Below, piece after piece: positions 23,001-35,079 of a DNA stretch of 64,000 bases; the first letter of the stretch is position 1; each line of letters begins with the position of its first letter. Source of the DNA: Schistosoma haematobium. Lineage: Eukaryota > Platyhelminthes > Trematoda > Strigeidida > Schistosomatidae. Location: assembly GCF_000699445.3 (NCBI RefSeq), contig NC_067196.1:91669364-91733363 (forward strand), read 5' to 3'. A program made the translations under genes and the position numbers. A model generated the notes under the pieces. The model saw nothing but the letters and a program-made list of their open reading frames with translations, made no database searches and was not told the DNA's origin.

Positions 23001-23914
23001 AATAGTAACCAATTGTCAATATCTTAGTTTTATATAAGATCATTTACAACTCTAATAGATCAATAGTTACTCAAACTGTGAGAATATATGATGGTTCTAG
23101 TCTTACAACTCTCCAACCAAACTGCCTGTTATGATAAGTAAGAGCTAAACAAAAAAACAAGCTTCCTAATCAATCTAACCCGACTGGATTATCACAATAG
23201 GGAAGTCCAGTCACCATGTCAAGATAATAGATACGATCAGGAAATAACTAATTGTATACATATTTATTGCTGGTAAATATACCTCAAGTGTAAACGGATA
23301 CATCCTATTTATCGTTTAGAAAATTATTCCATCATTTGTGAAATTATTTGAATATGAAAATGATTGTCACTAGGACATTAAAAACAAACCACTTTCTACT
23401 TATTTTGTTCTTCTCCAAATCAACACCACCTCATAGAATTTAATGCCGGAAATTAAGCCAGTATTTTATTGAATGACTCAACTACTTGACAACTATATAA
23501 GTGTCTATCAATTGAGAAGTGATATAATCTGTAAATAATTTGCTTGATTTAAAAGATCAAGTAGTAGACAGTATCGAACATACAGTTAAGAAAGTATACG
23601 CCTACTTTATTGATTGTAGTTAGTTAGTAAGAGTAGGGGGGGTAATAAAAATTAAGTAGTTTTAAAAAGGTGTTTCGTCCCCGTTTTGCACTCTTCAGCA
23701 CTAAGCATTCATTATCATGTTTAGTTGGAATCACTACTTAGTCGATAAAATTTATTTATCACTAACGAATAAGCAAGAGTAACATGAGTTACTACCAATC
23801 ATTTAGTTAAAAATAAATGCCTGAATGTTACAGAAAGTCAGTAGTGATCCAAATTGTGACGATTAAGCTGAGCGACAGTAAATCACTGCTACTTACGAGG
23901 ACTAAATGACGATT

Positions 23915-24110
23915 ATAAACCAGTATGAAGAATTAGAATTATGATTTAAGGTTAGCAATTAGATTTAGGGTTTTCATCACGAAATGGCATAAGCTGAAAT
24001 GTCAAAACGCTATTTAACCAAATGAGTGGGTGAATTTCGCACCAAAATTCAAGACCTGCTTTCCTAAATCTGATTGGTCGGTCCATAAATGATAGTCCCG
24101 TTGACAAAAC
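23915..24110 (-). repeat. Dispersed ~200-bp repeat, copy B
   Basis: Minus-strand partner of 18110-18310. Neither has a coding frame or known motif. Confidence 0.7.
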
Positions 24111-24337
24111 TGATTGTAAAAAAAAGAATTATGACAGTTGAAGTTAAATAATCCATGTAACAATATCAGTTAGATACTCTAGAAATATATACAGTCACTG
24201 GACAGATTAATCAAGCACGAAAGCAATAAATCAGTAACCTCCAGTTCAAATCTTATCATCATGCATGAGTTATTTTTCAGTGCAAATTATTACTTTCTGT
24301 AAATAGAGGAAAGAATTATTGTATTCAGATAGGAACA

Positions 24338-24460
24338 ATACAACTGCCGATCCCAAGCCCAGATAAAGGACGGGGGTTGGGCATGGGGTTCACGCCCCCA
24401 TCCCGTAGAAAACTAACTTGCTCAAAAAAAACGTTAACCAGAAAATATAATTCAAAGTGT
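24338..24460 (+). mobile_element. RTE 5'-end-only fragment
   Basis: It aligns to the RTE leader from about base 20 to 130 (CTGCCGATCCCAAGCCCAG..., GGTTGGGCATGGGGTTCACG...). The P4-type hairpin ATGGGG/CCCCAT is kept. No coding part follows. Confidence 0.8.
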
Positions 24461-24551
24461 AGAATAGTACTGTAGAATAATTGTGAGACACGTGTCAAAC
24501 TGGATCCCACTTCTAACTACTATCTATTTTTTTATAAAGCTTGTGATTTAA

Positions 24552-25045
24552 TGCAATATCGAGGCAATCCGCACAGGATGCACATCTGGAAATAAGAGAG
24601 AGATTGATCAATTGTAGTCTTTAACAACAATGGGAAGACACAAGCGATCAACACCAAGTGTATTTAAACTTTACCCTATTGCACATGAAATTGGCTATAA
24701 GAACTCAGTAGCTAAGTGGATAATGCGATGGCGTTTGAAGTGAACGGTACTGAGTTCGAGTCACAGAGTGAACATCAACTCTGAGATGCAAGTACATTCA
24801 GTTGACCAGTCCCGAATAAGACGAAACATGAGTCAGACTAAATTCCACTTCTAGCCACTATCCATCTTTACTAATAATGCATGTGACTTAAAGTAATATC
24901 GAAGTGATCTGCACAAGATGCACAAGAAATTCAAAATAAACTTACAAAAATAAGTTATTTACCAAGTGAGTTTAAGGAATCTAACATCCCCAAAATAAAC
25001 ATCAATGGGAAAATACAAGTAAAACAACACCAATTGAATGTAACT
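24552..25045 (+). repeat. SM-alpha-like tRNA/hammerhead repeat, second partial dimer
   Basis: Over about 250 bases it is almost identical to the 16.8-kb copy. The head recurs at 24896 (period 340) and is split there by extra sequence of about 70 bases. The ribozyme core is TTGACCA, probably inactive. Confidence 0.75.
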
Positions 25046-25395
25046 ATGAACTAAGCTTAGATTCTTAGTTGATTGAAGAAAAAAAGCATCATCCATTTAA
25101 TCACTTCATGTAACAGAATGATTGACAACAATAGATAATAATGAAGATAAAGATAGGGATCAACAAAAACAACAAGCAATACCGCAACAACAACAACAAC
25201 AAGAACAAAAGAACAACAGTACCAAGCACCACTGTTTCATTCAAAACAGAAACACAAATATCACAGTGGATTATTCATATTTAATCCTCATCACATAGAT
25301 TTATATCAATATCCATATCTTTCAATTCATTTTATCATTCCTTCTATTCATTTCATTTAAACGTTTATTTTAAATAAACAGTACAGATCAGATAG

Positions 25396-25560
25396 TACAG
25401 CATAGAAGAAAGGCGAAAGAAAGAAAATAAAAGAGAAGAACAAGAAAAAAAAGGAAAGAAATGAAAAGAATAAAAATTAAAACGATTATCTTTTTTTTCC
25501 AAATGAAATAGAAGAAAGACAAGAAAAAAGGAGGAAGAGAATATCAATTTAAAGTAAACA
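25396..25560. repeat. Purine-rich tract
   Basis: About 160 bases of mostly A and G on the + strand (GAAGAAAGGCGAAAGAAAG and similar). A pyrimidine-rich counterpart lies at 25690-25736 (TTTTCTTTCTTTTTTTC...). CAA repeats occur just upstream (about 25175-25205). Confidence 0.85.
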
Positions 25561-26024
25561 AATACAATAAAACTGTCGTTTGATATTGATGTTTACATGA
25601 TAGAGATTAAGTACAAAAGAAGAAAAAAAAACACACACCCTCCCTGTAAAAGAAGGATATTGATGACGTTTATAATGTGATAATGTGGTCATTTTCTTTC
25701 TTTTTTTCTTTTCTTTTTTCTTTTCTCTTTTTTTTACTGTTGATATATTGAATTGAATATGATAAATTATCATTATTGTCTGTCAATCAATATAGTTGAT
25801 TAGACTATTCATTAGGATTCAATATAAACAATTTATATCAGTTATATTATTATTTAGGTATTAAAGATTGGTATGATAAACTTAATAAATCATCATAGAA
25901 TCTATGAAGATGTAATGAGATAGTCTAAAGAGTAGTTGATGTCTATCAATACGGTAAAGTATGTCTACATGCAATTGAGGATACAAATGTAAATAAATAC
26001 AACATAAGGGGAAACGCATGTCTC

Positions 26025-26550
26025 ACAAGGATCTTGGAATGATAGTGAGTCATGATCTTCAGACCATGTCCCATTGATACAAAATTGCAGGGAAAAGGTT
26101 TAAAAATTTATGGGCTGCTTCAAGATGAACACTCACCAAGTTAAATATTACCATGTTCATTGAAGTATACACAATCTTAGTGAAAACTAAACTTGAAAAT
26201 TGAGTTCAGACCCTTGTTTAAAAGGTGGTTCAGATATTCTAGAAATTGTACAGAGGGAACTTACTCGTGCAACTTCAGAAATTCGAGATTTACCATACAA
26301 AGAGCGGCTTGAAAAGTTAGAGGTGGTCTGATTTTGATGTACAGAATACTAGGAAGTCATTTTATACCTAATATATTATCCCTTTTTATTTTCACCGGGT
26401 TGGAACAACTCAGAGGACATAGCTGGGGAGTAGAAAAGCCAAGAACAAACAAAAAACTCATGGTATACATGTTTTTACAACGAGTCATCAATTCTTGTAA
26501 TCTGTTACCCGAATCAGTGGTGTCAGTACATTCAATTGATTTGTTCAAGT
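26025..26550 (+). mobile_element. CR1-like reverse-transcriptase C-terminus, decayed
   Basis: Frames broken by stops still read KDLGMIVSHDLQ, then LILMYRILGSHF, LRGHSWGVEKPRTN and RVINSCNLLPESVVS. This is a different copy of the family at 4.8 kb. It is fused at about 26550 to a piece of another element. Confidence 0.8.
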
Positions 26551-26552
26551 GA

Positions 26553-26990
26553 AGGCTAGACATTCACAGAAGCATATTAGAAAAAAAAGTGGTGTCCGTC
26601 AAGCCTGTCCATTATCTCCAATTTTGTTCAACTTCATCATAGACCTATTGAAGTCACCAACTTCTGGTGTCAGCCATGTTAGTTGGGGTCCGAGTGACTA
26701 TCGTAACGAATGGTTGGAGACTAGATGGCATGGCTCGGAATCGATCACTCTCTGTCTTCCCTTAAAACATGGGATTAAAATTGCTTTATATCGTTCTTTC
26801 TATCAACTAATTCTTTCTTCCTTTACTATATCTTTATATATAATCTTTCTTTTATATATTACCGCCATTTAAGTAACTACTTCTATGAAACTGTTCATCT
26901 TGCTATGCAAATGATATGTGGCAACTTGTATCGATGCACAAATGTGCCCGGTCCTACGTTGTAGCTGACTGACCTGAGTTATCACATGTC
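26553..26990 (+). mobile_element. Second non-LTR family, internally deleted
   Basis: KKSGVRQACPLSPILFNFIIDLL (the conserved motif before the catalytic box) is joined directly to 3' untranslated sequence shared with 12.2, 38.5 and 50.5 kb (TCTGTCTTCCC..., CAACTAATTCTTTCTTCC..., CCTACGTTGTAGCTGACTGA). Confidence 0.75.
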
Positions 26991-27720
26991 TGTAGCTTAT
27001 TTTTGTGTGACCATAAATATTGATTAACGCTTGATTTAATCGATTTGTCTTACATGACTTCTTCACTGTGCGTCGTTTTGCTCCACTCTCATCTCTTCGC
27101 TTAGTTTCTCTAGTTGTATGTTCCGGTCAATAACTATACAAAATATACGTATTCAAACATCCGTTTTCGTATATGACATATTTAATTCTACGATCATATA
27201 CAAGAATTGCCGATATGTATATCTCAATAGCAATCAATCATACTATATAACTGGAGTCAGATCTCAGGCTTTTTATCACGTAATTTATTCGCCGATCGAA
27301 ATATGACTTATTCACTCTTGTAATATACTAACCAATGATGTTCGACCGGACTGATTAGCCTAGCCTCACTGTTGGTCGTTTGCTCGCCCAGCCCGTCCAG
27401 TTGAGTGTAGAATTCCAATAACAGCTTCTACTTTATGAATCATTTATTTCAAATATACTTGGTTTATATACCAACTAAACAGACGGCATCACACCATTAA
27501 GTAGGAAATAACATTTACACAAGATCAAGTCAAACAGTTGCTATGGGAGCGATTGTGGTGAGACTTTGATCAATAAACTGAGTATAATTGAAGAACAGTA
27601 AATCGTATGATTATAGTCTATAGATCAAAATGAAGCTTACAATAAGAGGAATATAAATATACATAATCTAATTACTGAATGATTATACCATGAGAATATA
27701 TGCATAGCATTAGTTCATTT
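26985..27720 (-). repeat. LTR-like sequence, copy 3
   Basis: Shares AGCTTATTTTTGTGTGACC, CACTGTGCGTCG and CATCACACCATTAAGTAGGA with copy 2. It is the inverse of 28385-29045. Confidence 0.6.
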
Positions 27721-27924
27721 ATAGTTGACCGAAGTTACCCATAATTTAACCCTCACTAAAATATAACATTTTCAAATCTCTAATTAGAATACCAGAATGT
27801 ATTATCAATTAGACTGATACTTAAATTGTAATCATATTAGTAAACTTTAAGATTACATAAGGTTTTCATGATTCTTTTTATCATTTAACAAATTGATTAC
27901 ATCATTTTCTACGGCGTAATAGGT

Positions 27925-28256
27925 TATCGACAACATACCAGCTGAAGCACTGAAGTCTAACATCGAAGTAACTACAAACATGCTTCACCTTCTATTCAAA
28001 AGGATTTGGGAGGAGGAACAAGTGCCGATGGACTGGAAAGAAGGACACCTCATCAAGATTCCAAAGAAAGGAGATCTGAGCAAATGTGAAAACTACAGAG
28101 GCATTACACTACTGTCGATACCAGGGAAAGGATGAATAACAACTGGAAGGAGCTGGAAAGGATTTTTCAGGACAGGGTTGGATGGTGAATGCCGGTGAGC
28201 GGCCTATGCTCCTTCACGAGGAGTAACAGGCGTAAGTAAGTAAGTAAATAAATAAG
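27925..28256 (+). mobile_element. Internally deleted RTE copy
   Basis: A piece matching about 48500-48695 of copy 2 (ACCAGCTGAAGC... CCAGGGAAA) is joined at about 28131 to the last ~130 bases (GGATGAATAACAACTGG... GTAAGTAAG). The join lies in a shared AAAGG, consistent with microhomology deletion of about 1.15 kb. The tail ends (GTAA)nATAAATAAG. Confidence 0.85.
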
Positions 28257-28384
28257 TAATAGGTTGTAATTTTATTATTTACTGAATGAAATTTAGTCAT
28301 ATTAATTCTATTTGCTAATAGCTTGTGTTCATGATGCGACCCGAAATCTCACTCAAGTTAGATCATATGAATGTTATTGAAATA

Positions 28385-29045
28385 ATCATGTCGGGTTCGC
28401 CACTCTAGTGGCTCTTTATTTAGATGTCAATTAGATCGGACGATGTTGTCGATGGGTGCAGTACTTTTGTGGCCGTATATCTGATTCCAGTTGGATTGCA
28501 TATTGATTGTCATCGAAATACACATATCGGCTGTTATATCGTAGAGAAGATTAAACTATGGGTAACTTCTGTCATCTATTCATGGACAAATATTACACGT
28601 ATATTCCTATTTTATAACTGTTCAGTAACCAGATTATGAATATTCATATTCCTCTTATTGTAAGCTTCATTTTGATCTATAGACTATGATTATACGGTTT
28701 ACTGTTCTTAATTTATGTCAAGTTTATTGAATAGTCTCACCACAATCACTCCCACAGCCACTTTCTGACTTGATCTTGTATAAATGTTATTTCCTATTTG
28801 ATGGTGTAATGTGGTCTGTTTGTCTGGTATATAAACCAAGTATGTTTGAAATAAAGGATTCGTATAGTGGAGGCTGTTATTGGCATTCCGGACTCCGCTG
28901 GATGGGCTAGGCGAGCAATGGACCAATAGGACGTCAGGCTGCTTATGCCGGTCGAACATCATTGGTTTAGTACAGTACAAGAGCGAATAAGTCGTATTTT
29001 GATTGGTGGAATAAACCACGTGATAAAAAGCGGGCTATAAAGACA
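28385..29045 (+). repeat. LTR-like sequence, copy 4, next to a gag-like remnant
   Basis: It opens TGTCGGGTTCGCCACTC and ends near ACACAACA before ATTGGCGACGTGG, which resembles a primer-binding-site junction. Inverse matches to copy 3 include ACTTGATCTTGTATAAATG and GTTTATATACCAA-type blocks. No second LTR pairs with it cleanly. Confidence 0.6.
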
Positions 29046-29206
29046 CAACAAATTGGCGACGTGGATTTTGAGAAAACGTACACAAAAAATTGGCTTCAGG
29101 GATTTTACGAAGAAAAACAACAATTGGTGACTTGGATTTTACAAAAGAAATAAGCCATAATAATTGACGGTGGATTTGGAGTTAATATTATTATTAGCTG
29201 TAAAAA

Positions 29207-29900
29207 AATGACGATTTCTTTAGAACAGTTGCAGTTGATATTACAGTACCAGCAGCAACAGCACCAGAAGATGTTAAACCTTCAACAGCAACTATTTGAA
29301 AAAGTTATGGGCAGACTTTTCACTCAACCAGAAAATAAGAAATCTATTTAGGATGCAGACAATGGTGCAGTTATGGCCATTTCAGAAGCATGCTCTGTGG
29401 AGGGTTCAAATCCCTTTATACCTGAAGCAAAATGTAATATTGGTAAATTGTCCGGCTCACAGCAACACAACATTGTGCTAAATGCACATGAAGTTGTGAC
29501 AATACCAGACGATCAAGAACCAGATCCTGTAGATGAAGCCCAGAATCTAGAATTAAATGAAGCACTACTGGCCCTGTCTAACTCTGAAAATAAACTTCAG
29601 CTAGAACAAAATTATGGCTCATGTGATAATAATCGAAAAAGCTGAGTGGATTCATATCCAGAAAATAACTGGAGCAATACGATGAACCCAGTTGTACCAA
29701 ATGATACTGAAAATCATTGAGAGACAGAAATTTATATTGAACCAACTTATTAGATTTCTTATAAAAATGAGAAAGATATGTCGAATGAATCAAGTTATGA
29801 TCGAAAATCTAATCCAATTTTGTTAGATGTTGATTTTCCTAGCGACCTGGTATCCACTAATTAGATTCGTAATGAATTTGAAGAAAGTATTTAGAAGAAC
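29207..29900 (+). pseudogene. Gag-like remnant of an LTR retrotransposon
   Basis: An ATG at 29207 opens 48 codons with a Gln-rich coiled start (MTISLEQLQLILQYQ) and stops at about 29351. Open pieces follow to about 29900 (a 90-codon frame at 29373-29645), each ended by TAG or TGA. The position just after an LTR-like end and a GGCGACGTGG site suggests gag of a Gypsy-type element. No protease or polymerase motif follows. Confidence 0.5.
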
Positions 29901-29954
29901 CAAATCCTGATTACCTTAAATTAAATGACTATCTAGACATTTCTACTGAATTGT

Positions 29955-30350
29955 CCATTCCATGAGAGGATCGATCTTCGAGTACATATATTTTGTACAC
30001 TCGTTGATCGGAATAGACAATCAGAGAACCACAGCGAATGAAGCGAAGAGTATGGAGCGAAATGACACTCAGTGCAGAAGGTGAGTGAACCAACTCGATT
30101 TAATCAAGTGTTAATCATTATTTATAGTCACACAAAAATAAGTTACAGACATATGATGAATATCATATGAAAGGCACACACATACACTTACATAAAACAG
30201 TTAAGGTTGATACGTGAATAATCAAAACGTGACACAAGAAGAATGAATAAGTTAGCGTGTCCATCCAGAAGCTAGAATAAGTTTTAAGATGAAATAAAAT
30301 GAATTCACATTATTTAGTTCAAATTGTTCGGTGTTCTCGCTATAAACTCT
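29955..30350 (+). repeat. LTR-like sequence, copy 5
   Basis: GGAGCGAAATGACACTCAGTG, TTTATAGTCACACAAAAATA and AAACAGTTAAGGTTGAT match copy 1 in the same orientation, downstream of the gag-like remnant. Confidence 0.55.
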
Positions 30351-31514
30351 GAGGTATCCGGGTTAAAAACCTAGTTAAATCACTAATTGGCATGGCTGAG
30401 AAGCCTTATACTAGGAAAAGAAAATTGTCTGGTACCCACTGGCTATCTTAACAAAAGTCACTCTGTGATATAAGCTGGTGAATAACTCTGGAGATATCAA
30501 GGATGAAATTATTACTCCATAATTCACCGACAAATTACAGTAAGCAAGTATTTGTTCTGATCACTACAGTCAGTGGCTGCTGATGTGTGTCAGATAGGAA
30601 TAGGGAAACAGAGATCTACATTTAGTTCGGGCTGACATACCAAACAGGTCCACCGATTTACTAAGGAGTAATTAATAATACTGTTAGACGGTTCAAGGTA
30701 AACATTTATCACTCATACAAAATTGTTTATTAAAAATCATTTAAATTGACCAACTCTTCAGGAAATTGCCTTTTATACCCAGTAGAAATCATGAAAGTAT
30801 AGACTAATAAGCACTATGTTAGCATGTGGTGAAATCTCTCGATTGAATGACTTTGCAACGAGAGCATTCAGTCTTCATAGTCAATCCAATTTGTAGTCAC
30901 TCAACCACTTATTTTAACACAGCTATCTACTTTAACTGATTAATCCACTTAATGTCATGGTGAAGATAAAGAAAACGGGCTCCACGTTCTCCCGCCCCAC
31001 CAACTAGTTTTTTTAGTATTGTTTTGTACTACTTATTAGTATTCAGTAAATAGTTGTATTTTGGTAATTTCTAGGCGCATGTTGTGAGGAGAGTTAGTCG
31101 TCTAATATTCTAAAATATTAACATATAACATTTATTGTATTATCATTAGAACTACTCTCTCTCTCGGTACCTTTGGCAGTTAGTCTCAATTTCTGTAGTC
31201 GCTTAATCTCTGTTTAAACGTGATGGTTCTCATATTCGTTTGATTCTTTTTTGCTTGTTGATAAACTGTTATCAAGGTTAAACACAGGTTTCAGCTCCTT
31301 TTCTTTCAGACCTACAGACGAGCTAGGCACCACAGAAAGCTCATGAGTTGAGGATCGGTATTTTGTGAACTACGATTTCGCGCATATCTCAATCGTGGAA
31401 TTAGACGCTTCGATAGGTTTAACACTGTTAACTAATCGATAGTAATACTAACCACTCAAATGACATTTTTCAACAGTTTTGTATTATTTTAACAGTTTAA
31501 ACCACAAACTTATC

Positions 31515-31660
31515 TTAAATAGACCACCACTGATAAACTAGATGCACTGGACCGCCATTTCGTCGTAGTATAAGGCTTCTCAGAAGTGCTCACCGATGAC
31601 CCCGCATCTGATGGTCGGACACATGATGAATAAGTCCCTATACCACTAAGCTAACCTTAT
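31515..31660 (-). repeat. tRNA-derived repeat, degenerate
   Basis: Hammerhead remnant CTGAGAA with GAA kept; G8 mutated. Confidence 0.6.
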
Positions 31661-33045
31661 CAATATTAATTAGCACTTAGAAATACAGAGAATTCCTTCA
31701 ACTTTCACTACAATTACATGCAACCTCAATGAATTATGGAAAGTGAGATGCTAGAGCGAGTGGATGAGCTAACTGAAGTCATTGCCCAACTATTGTTGTC
31801 AGATAATCCCTTATACATGCATGATGTAGATTTTATCATTGAACTTTCGATGATCAAGCTCCATACAAAGCTGTGCTCTCCATCCTTCTCATAGTTGAGT
31901 TAGCTAACTGTTAGAAATGGATACAGTGGTTGAATCTAATCGAACAATCAAAAGCACAACTCTATTAAATAGTTTGCATTATACAAAATGAAATGCCAAG
32001 AAACATTTTGTTAGAGAGAATATGTGAATAAAGATGAAATATATTAGAGTGGAACATCAGCAAAAAGCAGAAGAACAACCAGTATGCGACGACAACAATA
32101 AAAAAGGTTGAAAACGTGTTCAAATATAATATAGATAAGAGAACCCATCCAACCATTTCCACATTATGAAACACATCCCAGACTTTAACATGATTACATT
32201 AGACAATTAAAGAAGAGTCGGATCAACAATAAATATAAGCGAATAATATAATGAAGAAGGATAGAAAATTTAAGGTTAAAAGTTAACATAAATGCTATAA
32301 TTTCAGTTGAAGCAAATATGATTCCCTACTGGTTTAGTTTAATTAATTTGTTATTTGTAACATGATAGTACCAAACAAAATTGACTACCTACAAACAAAA
32401 GTACATGAATGTGCAAGACAATTTTGAGGTTCTGTACAAAACGATAATGGATTCATCAATACGTTGTATGTATATATATATATATACTACTTACAAGTAG
32501 CATAAATATTGGAGAGTAAAGGAGCTGAAGGTAAAAAAAAACTAATTTAAGAAGCTTGTAATACATAAACATAGGCGTATTTAAAAGGTTATAGGAGTTC
32601 TCGTTTACGTATAGATTTCTCTTAGATGGTACTGCAGAAATATACCCTGCTCGTTTAGAAATGATAAATAGATAAATTGGAATTTTTGTTTGTTTTAATT
32701 TGCATTAGGCGAGTGAATGTTAGATAACTTTGAAAGAGAAATTAATAGTGATGATAGTAATTCAAAATAATAAATAGTCAATAGTATAGTAGATAAAGAA
32801 TAAAATATTATTTCAACTACTCTTGCAATATTAGCATTAATCTGATGAGTGAAAAATGCAGTCAAATATTTTAAACTACTAAAATACAATAAAGTAGTAT
32901 ATAAAAGCATAAATTTAAAATCAGAGAAGTAGAGAAACAATGTGTAGTAACCGGTGTGTATAGAGTATTTTACTATTGAGAATAATTGATAACAGAGCAA
33001 TAATTGTGAGGTTGATTTTTTTGTTTACATTTTAGAACAAACCTT

Positions 33046-33422
33046 CTAGTGAAAATCACCAATAACTACGTCTAGATCTTCACGAACGATCCACATTCCA
33101 GGAGGTGTATTCGCCAATTTTTCATTAATATCATCATCATTATTATTACCTGGAATAGGTTTATCGTAATTACGGTAATTTTGTTCATATTCACACTTTG
33201 TATAACCATTATTGTGTTTTGATGATTTCACTTCATCATTATTAATAATATCTGATTCAACTGAGGATTCAGTGGCTGATTTTTTAAATTTATTGTCATT
33301 ATTATTATTATTCAACAGAGAATGTGGTGTTGGTTTAACAGCTGATATTGGTTTCACAGCAACAGGTATTCTATTATTCGACATATTCATCATATTCACA
33401 GTTGATGGACTGATTTTTCGAC
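33046..33422 (-). CDS. apc: APC homologue, last exon
   Basis: This exon encodes the C-terminal 124 residues and TAG (33046-33048). It completes a Gly codon split with the exon at 36107 (reading S-L-I-G-R-K-I-S-P-S) and continues through Asn-rich sequence to the ending VIGDFH. The acceptor is TTTATTTAG on the minus strand, phase matched. NNRIPVAV resembles an end-binding SxIP site but lacks the serine. There is no PDZ ligand at the terminus, unlike vertebrate APC. Assignment rests on frame continuity with the upstream exons; on its own the exon has no recognisable domain. Confidence 0.75.
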
Positions 33423-33639
33423 CTAAATAAAACAGAATACATAATATTATTGATTGAAATTGCAGAAAGTGTACAGATTTGAATTCCTGGTTTTTAACAA
33501 CTAGCAGTAGATTAGATATACTGCTTTACTGAGCACATTGGATGTTTTTTTTTAAGTTACCGACGGAACACTGAGATGTCATATATGATAAGTTTCAGGA
33601 TACTAGTACATAAATCAATCATGTTTTGAACCATTCCTT

Positions 33640-33705
33640 ACCTCGACAGGTGATATTGACTGATATAGAAGTAGGTTGGAAGAAAGTTAAAGATAGTCAA
33701 AAACG
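33640..33705 (+). mobile_element. Second non-LTR family, scrap
   Basis: GTAGGTTGGAAGAAAGTTAA and AACGTGGCATTAGT match the segment just after the coding end in the 50.7-kb copy. Confidence 0.4.
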
Positions 33706-34107
33706 TGGCATTAGTTGATAAAATCATTGGCTTTTATTTTGAGGTATATGCAGACTATCCATTTGCGATCCGTGCTATAACCGCAATCCGTAGTTAGAGA
33801 CGTTGAGTGATATAGTTCAGAGTTAATCACAATGATACAAATGTATATGCTAGTTGTCTTCTCTTAGATTCTATCGATCTAAACGCAATATGGTCGCTAG
33901 TCTGAGACTTAATATCACAAACAGTATTTAGATGTAAAGCAGAGGTTAGGTTAGAGGTGATAAGCTAAAAATAAAAGACTCTCAACCAAACTGCAATAGT
34001 AATTAATACTCATCAACAAATCGTATATCCACAATTCTGAATAAAAAATGATGCCGTCTATATGACTGGAAATCATATTGTCTATTGGTCATAGTGAAAG
34101 ATTCTAC

Positions 34108-34640
34108 CAGCCCCCAAAAGCCCTGGTACGGCCGAGAGTGGGGAGAGTCCGCTCTACCTCTCGAAATGCTCTCAAGTAACCACGTGCATACAAACACTAC
34201 TAGGGAAGTCCTACTCACTGCCTTCTCGTGGCACTACTGTTGTTTACCAAAATGAGAGGACGAAAAGCGAATGTCCGGTGCTTTAACCGGGTTAATGGAT
34301 GTGGAGGATCTACCTAAGGGAGTTGGAAAACCCTGATTCCAAACCAATGGTGTACATGGTCTCCAGGATCCTGGAGGGACAAATGACATATGAACTGATC
34401 ATTGGTCACCGGCTGCCATGGGACTGCATCTCCTTACGATGCTCCACTGCCTTGTGGATGAGGTTTTTAGGTCGAAGGCTCCAGGTGTGGCTTTCTAAGG
34501 AAACCACCTGTCTCGGTTTGGGCACTCGGGCAGTATCACAGCACTCACACATATCAAATGAGATTTGTGTGGTGCATATGTATTTGGTGCCTCGTTGTAC
34601 CAATATTTATGTGCTAAAATAAATAAATAAATAATAGAAG
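34108..34640 (+). mobile_element. ~500-bp dispersed element, copy 3
   Basis: It begins CAGCCCCCAAAAGCCCTGG and ends in an AAATAAATAAATAAATAATAG tail. It has a 107-residue open frame at 34299-34622, alignable with the copy at 60.8 kb. Confidence 0.85.
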
Positions 34641-35079
34641 TAAATTTATAGCAGCTAACAGAAACATATTAATACACACTACATTTAACTCATTTACCAG
34701 GTATGAGTTTTGTGCAATCAGGTCATATCAATTTTTACTATTAATACATATAAACATATGGTATTGTTTATAATGTGTCAAAAATTATATCATGTCCAGT
34801 AATTATGATGTAAAAAGAGAAATACAATCACTATGGTATCATTGTGTTGTATATTAAACAAATGTTTAAATATGAAATAACAAAAAAAATCACTCAAATC
34901 TATCACAATGAACATACACAATCGATAGGTAACAACTTGACTTGTTTGAATTTTGTCAACTTGAGTCACCACCTATGGTATAGGTGAGATATGTGTCTCT
35001 CAACGAAAAGACGAGTTTAACTGTGAAACGCAGTCTTTTTAAAGATGGAGAACATTCATAGGTTGATAGTACTTCATTA

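Noticed and set aside
23660..23712. Hammerhead on the minus strand (CTGAAGA ... GAAAC)
   Set aside because: Core-like letters are there, but stem II does not pair and no stem I partner is found.
34299..34622. Protein gene of 107 residues
   Set aside because: It lies wholly inside a five-copy repeat and is broken in three of the copies; kept only as a finding.
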